Below, piece by piece: positions 5,275 to 7,844 of a DNA stretch of 7,844 bases; the first letter of the stretch is position 1, and every line of letters starts with the position of its first letter. Source of the DNA: Betaproteobacteria bacterium (GTDB taxonomy: Bacteria; Pseudomonadota; Gammaproteobacteria; Burkholderiales; SG8-39); assembly GCA_947467405.1 (NCBI GenBank), contig CANIIN010000104.1, positions 1-7,844 of the forward strand, read 5' to 3'. The position numbers were made by a program, and so were the translations under genes. The notes beneath the pieces were generated by a model. That model did no database searches. It worked only from the letters and a program-made list of their open reading frames with translations, and was not told where the DNA came from.

Positions 5275-6276
5275 ATGGCAGTGAATCCTCCCGGCCGGGC
5301 AACCGGCCGGACTCGTTATATCCTGCGGCGCCTCGGTCAGGCGCTGGCCGTGCTCGTCATCGTGGTGGTGCTGCAGTTCTTCCTGCTGCATCTGGCGCCT
5401 GGCGACATTGCCGATGTCATCGCCGGGGAAGTGCAGGCGTCCGATCCCCAGTTCATCGCCAAGTTGCGGGCCGACTTCGGCCTGGACCAGTCGCTGCTCG
5501 TGCAACTCGGACTCTTTGCCTGGCACATCCTGCAACTGGATTTCGGCAATTCCCATGCGTTCAACGTACCGGTCATCCAGATCATCGCCGAGCGCCTGCC
5601 CGCCACCTTGCTGCTCATGACGACGGCCATCGGATCGGCCTTCGTGGTCGGATCGATGCTTGGCATGGCGGCAGCCATGAAGGTCGGGCGCTGGCCCGAT
5701 GTGGTCATTTCCGTGCTGGCGTTGCTGTTCTACGCGACGCCAGCGTTCCTGGCCGGCATTGCGCTCATCCTGATTTTTTCCGTTCACCTCAACTGGCTGC
5801 CCATGACGGGCATGGCCACCACCTGGGTGACGCATACGTCGTGGTCGTATTTCGTCGATGTCGTGAAGCACCTCGTGATGCCGATGACGGCATTGAGCCT
5901 GTTCTATGTGGCCATCTATACGCGTCTCATGCGCGCCTCGATGCTGGAAGTGATGAACCTCGATTACGTTCGTACGGCACGCGCCAAGGGGCTGCGACCG
6001 CTGCGCATCATGTGGCGGCACATGGCGCGCAACGCCTTCCTGCCGGTGTTCACCATGCTCGGGCTGCAGGTGGGTTCGCTGCTGGGTGGCGCCATCCTCA
6101 TCGAGACCGTGTTCGGCTGGCCCGGCATCGGGCGGCTCGCTTTCGAGGGGGTGTTCCGTCGCGACGTGCCGCTGGTCATGGGCATCCTGTTCCTGAGTTC
6201 CGTGCTGGTGTTGTCGGTCAGTCTGCTGATCGACCTGCTGTACACCAAGCTCGATCCGCGCATCACCATGCGCTGA
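5275..6276 (+). CDS. ABC transporter permease, DppB/OppB-like
   Basis: A 333-residue inner-membrane protein of the binding-protein-dependent permease family (PF00528), with the N-terminal segment usual in DppB. The order is RYILRRLGQAL (14-24), a first membrane helix (about 23-40) ending in LAPGD, then the periplasmic loop with LRADFGLDQSL and LDFGNS (88-93). The helical core (about 107-320) contains ERLPATLLL and FYATPAFL. The cytoplasmic coupling (EAA) loop is DYVRTARAKGL (230-240) onward to NAFLP, with its conserved Gly at 239. ETVFGWPGIGRL (277-288) is a hallmark near the end, and the chain ends LYTKLDPRI. The ATG at 5275 is preferred to an in-frame GTG at 5239, since it gives the family's usual short N-terminus. 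It pairs with the next permease to form the channel. Confidence 0.95.
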   Translation: MAVNPPGRATGRTRYILRRLGQALAVLVIVVVLQFFLLHLAPGDIADVIAGEVQASDPQFIAKLRADFGLDQSLLVQLGLFAWHILQLDFGNSHAFNVPVIQIIAERLPATLLLMTTAIGSAFVVGSMLGMAAAMKVGRWPDVVISVLALLFYATPAFLAGIALILIFSVHLNWLPMTGMATTWVTHTSWSYFVDVVKHLVMPMTALSLFYVAIYTRLMRASMLEVMNLDYVRTARAKGLRPLRIMWRHMARNAFLPVFTMLGLQVGSLLGGAILIETVFGWPGIGRLAFEGVFRRDVPLVMGILFLSSVLVLSVSLLIDLLYTKLDPRITMR

Positions 6277-6288
6277 ACGATATCAACC

Positions 6289-7134
6289 ATGCGCGACGTC
6301 ATCTACCGATTGTTCAGAAGTCCCGCCGCCTTGATCGGCATGGCGCTGCTGCTGCTGGTGGCGATCATGGCCGCCAGCGCCTCGGTGTTCTACCCGCAGG
6401 GGCCGTTCAATCTGGTCGGCCAGCCGCTGGCCTGGCCTGGAAAGTTGCCGGGGTTGCCGTTCGGCACCGACTCGCTGGGCCGTGACGTGGTAGCCGGCAT
6501 CCTGCACGGGTCGCGGGTGTCGCTGCTGATCGGACTGGCGGCGACCGTGGCCGCGCTGGCGCTGGGCATCGCCATCGGCGCGCCATCGGGCTACTTCGGC
6601 GGCTGGGTGGATGACGTGCTGATGCGCATCACCGATGCATTCCAGACCATTCCGCCATTCCTGCTGGCCATCGTGATCATCGTGATCGTCAGGCCCTCGG
6701 TGGCGACCATCATCTTCGCCATTGCGGCGATCTCGTGGCCGGCGGTGGCGCGACTGGTTCGCGCGGAGTTCCTGAAACTGCGCGAGGCCGAATTCGTGGC
6801 GTCGTGCCGCCTGATCGGCATGAGCGATGCGCGCATCATCTTCACGCAGATCCTGCCCAATGCCATGGCGCCCATCGTGGTGAGCGCGTCCATCATGGTG
6901 GCCTCCGCCATCCTCACCGAGTCGGCGCTGTCGTTTCTGGGATTGGGCGATCCGAACGCGATCTCCTGGGGCAGCATGGTCGGCATGGGTCGCTCGGATT
7001 TCCGCACCGCCTGGTACCTGGTGGCGATACCCGGTACGGCCATTGTGCTGACGGTGCTGGGCCTGAATCTGCTCGGCGACGGATTGAACGATGCCTTGAA
7101 TACGCGCCTGCATCGGCGCCGGGCGGGAGCATGA
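6289..7134 (+). CDS. ABC transporter permease, DppC/OppC-like
   Basis: A 281-residue inner-membrane permease (PF00528) with the DppC-type layout. It has a short cytoplasmic start, one membrane helix (about 13-34), then the diagnostic GTDSLGRDV (59-67) and GSRVSLLIGL (74-83), followed by the helical core. The coupling loop is EFVASCRLIGMSD (168-180) continuing to ILPN (188-191), with the conserved Gly at 177. ESALSFLGLG (211-220) and SWGSMVG (226-232) are classic family motifs near the end. It starts 12 bases after the first permease and its stop overlaps the next start by ATGA, so translation is probably coupled. No strong Shine-Dalgarno is seen. The substrate is set by the binding protein and both permeases, and is not evident here. 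Confidence 0.95.
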   Translation: MRDVIYRLFRSPAALIGMALLLLVAIMAASASVFYPQGPFNLVGQPLAWPGKLPGLPFGTDSLGRDVVAGILHGSRVSLLIGLAATVAALALGIAIGAPSGYFGGWVDDVLMRITDAFQTIPPFLLAIVIIVIVRPSVATIIFAIAAISWPAVARLVRAEFLKLREAEFVASCRLIGMSDARIIFTQILPNAMAPIVVSASIMVASAILTESALSFLGLGDPNAISWGSMVGMGRSDFRTAWYLVAIPGTAIVLTVLGLNLLGDGLNDALNTRLHRRRAGA

Positions 7135-7844
7135 ACATCGCCGCCGCAAAGATCAAGCCAGCGCAGGACGGAACCGGTACCCGGGATGCGTTGCTGAGCG
7201 TGCAGAACCTGGGTGTGCGCCTGACCGATGGCGCGCCGATTGTGCAGGAACTGTCCTTTTCGATCGCCCGTGGCGAGACGCTGGCGCTGGTGGGCGAATC
7301 GGGCTGCGGCAAATCCATGACGGCGCTGGCCTTGATGGGTCTGTTGCCGCCGGGCATTGCGCTGGCCGGCGGCCAGGTGCATTTTGCCGGGCAGGATCTG
7401 GCGGTGCTGCCCGAGCGCCAATTGAGGCAACTGCGTGGCAACCGCATGGCCATGATTTTCCAGGAACCGATGACTTCGCTCAATCCGGTGCTGCGCGTGG
7501 GCGAGCAGATCATCGAGGTCATTCGCACCCACGAGAAGGTGGGCGCCAGAGCAGCGCGTGCCCGCGCCGCGGACCTGCTGGCGCTGGTGCATGTGCCCGA
7601 CCCCGAACGACGGCTGGAAGCCTATCCGCACCAGTTGTCGGGCGGTCAGCGGCAGCGCGTGATGATCGCGGCGGCGCTGGCCTGTGGCCCGGATCTGCTC
7701 ATCGCCGACGAGCCGACCACGGCGCTCGACGTGACCACGCAGGCCGAGATTCTGCGACTGCTTCGTGAACTGCAGGCGGCGCGCGGATTGGCGCTGCTGC
7801 TGATCACGCATGACCTGGGCGTGGTCGGGCAGATGGCCGATCGC
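7131..7844 (+). CDS. ABC transporter ATP-binding protein, DppD/OppD-like (3' end cut by window edge)
   Basis: 238 codons are present with no stop, running off the right edge. All nucleotide-binding motifs are intact: Walker A GESGCGKS (55-62), the Q-loop at Q111 in MIFQEPMTSLNP, signature LSGGQRQR (169-176), Walker B LLIADEP (189-195) with the catalytic E194, D-loop ALD (198-200), and switch His H227 in ITHDLG. MIFQEPMTSLNP is typical of the peptide/nickel ABC subfamily. The ATG at 7131 overlaps the stop of the preceding permease, and a GGGAG just before it may assist initiation. It energises import through the two permeases. Because the C-terminus is missing, I cannot tell whether this is a single ATPase followed by a DppF-like partner or a fused double-ATPase protein as in GsiA or YejF. 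The first 20 residues form a variable tail before the domain. Confidence 0.95.
   Translation, partial: MNIAAAKIKPAQDGTGTRDALLSVQNLGVRLTDGAPIVQELSFSIARGETLALVGESGCGKSMTALALMGLLPPGIALAGGQVHFAGQDLAVLPERQLRQLRGNRMAMIFQEPMTSLNPVLRVGEQIIEVIRTHEKVGARAARARAADLLALVHVPDPERRLEAYPHQLSGGQRQRVMIAAALACGPDLLIADEPTTALDVTTQAEILRLLRELQAARGLALLLITHDLGVVGQMADR

Noticed and set aside
3623..5302. A 559-codon open frame on the minus strand opposite the binding-protein gene
   Set aside because: It is a shadow of GC-rich codon use: the plus-strand frame has a signal peptide and full family motifs, while the antisense product is His/Arg/Val-rich without recognisable motifs.
6591..7811. A 406-codon minus-strand open frame opposite the second permease and the ATPase
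   Set aside because: Antisense shadow of two genes with intact hallmark motifs; its product is Gln/Arg/His-rich and has no domain.

Overview
The window is GC-rich (roughly 60% or more by eye) and coding-dense. Its protein families and gene style suggest a high-GC proteobacterium, most likely a betaproteobacterium of the Burkholderiales type. That placement is inference, because no rRNA, tRNA or marker gene is present. The content looks like an accessory catabolic and uptake locus of an otherwise ordinary chromosome. I found no phage, transposase, CRISPR or toxin genes.

Layout. Positions 1-1108 (minus strand, cut by the left edge) encode a metal-dependent amidohydrolase of the amidohydrolase-2 family. 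A 420-base divergent intergenic region (1109-1528) follows. It holds a perfect FNR/ANR/CRP-type half-site palindrome (TTGAT-N4-ATCAA, 1214-1227), placed as expected for a class II activated promoter reading into the amidohydrolase. It also holds several inverted repeats and the first copy (1291-1397) of a roughly 106-base structured intergenic repeat. Next on the plus strand is a luciferase-like flavin/F420-type oxidoreductase (1529-2446), then the second copy of the repeat (2472-2577), then a two-unit glyoxalase/VOC-type protein (2607-3440). After a 170-base gap comes a peptide/nickel/opine-class ABC importer operon: periplasmic substrate-binding protein (3611-5203), two permeases (5275-6276 and 6289-7134), and an ATPase (7131 to the right edge, incomplete).

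How the genes may work together. The four transporter genes form a clear operon: a 71-base gap after the binding protein, then 12 bases, then an ATGA overlap. They should import a small organic solute such as a peptide or peptide-like compound. The three enzymes beside them (a metal hydrolase/decarboxylase, a flavin monooxygenase-like enzyme and a VOC protein) are the kinds found in degradation clusters for unusual organic compounds. A joint uptake-and-breakdown role is plausible but unproven, because the enzymes lie in separate transcription units and no substrate can be read from sequence.

The most interesting non-coding signals are the two matching repeats that bracket the luciferase-like gene, with conserved inverted-repeat arms and a divergent middle, and the FNR-type site. 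No clearly new multi-gene system was identified.
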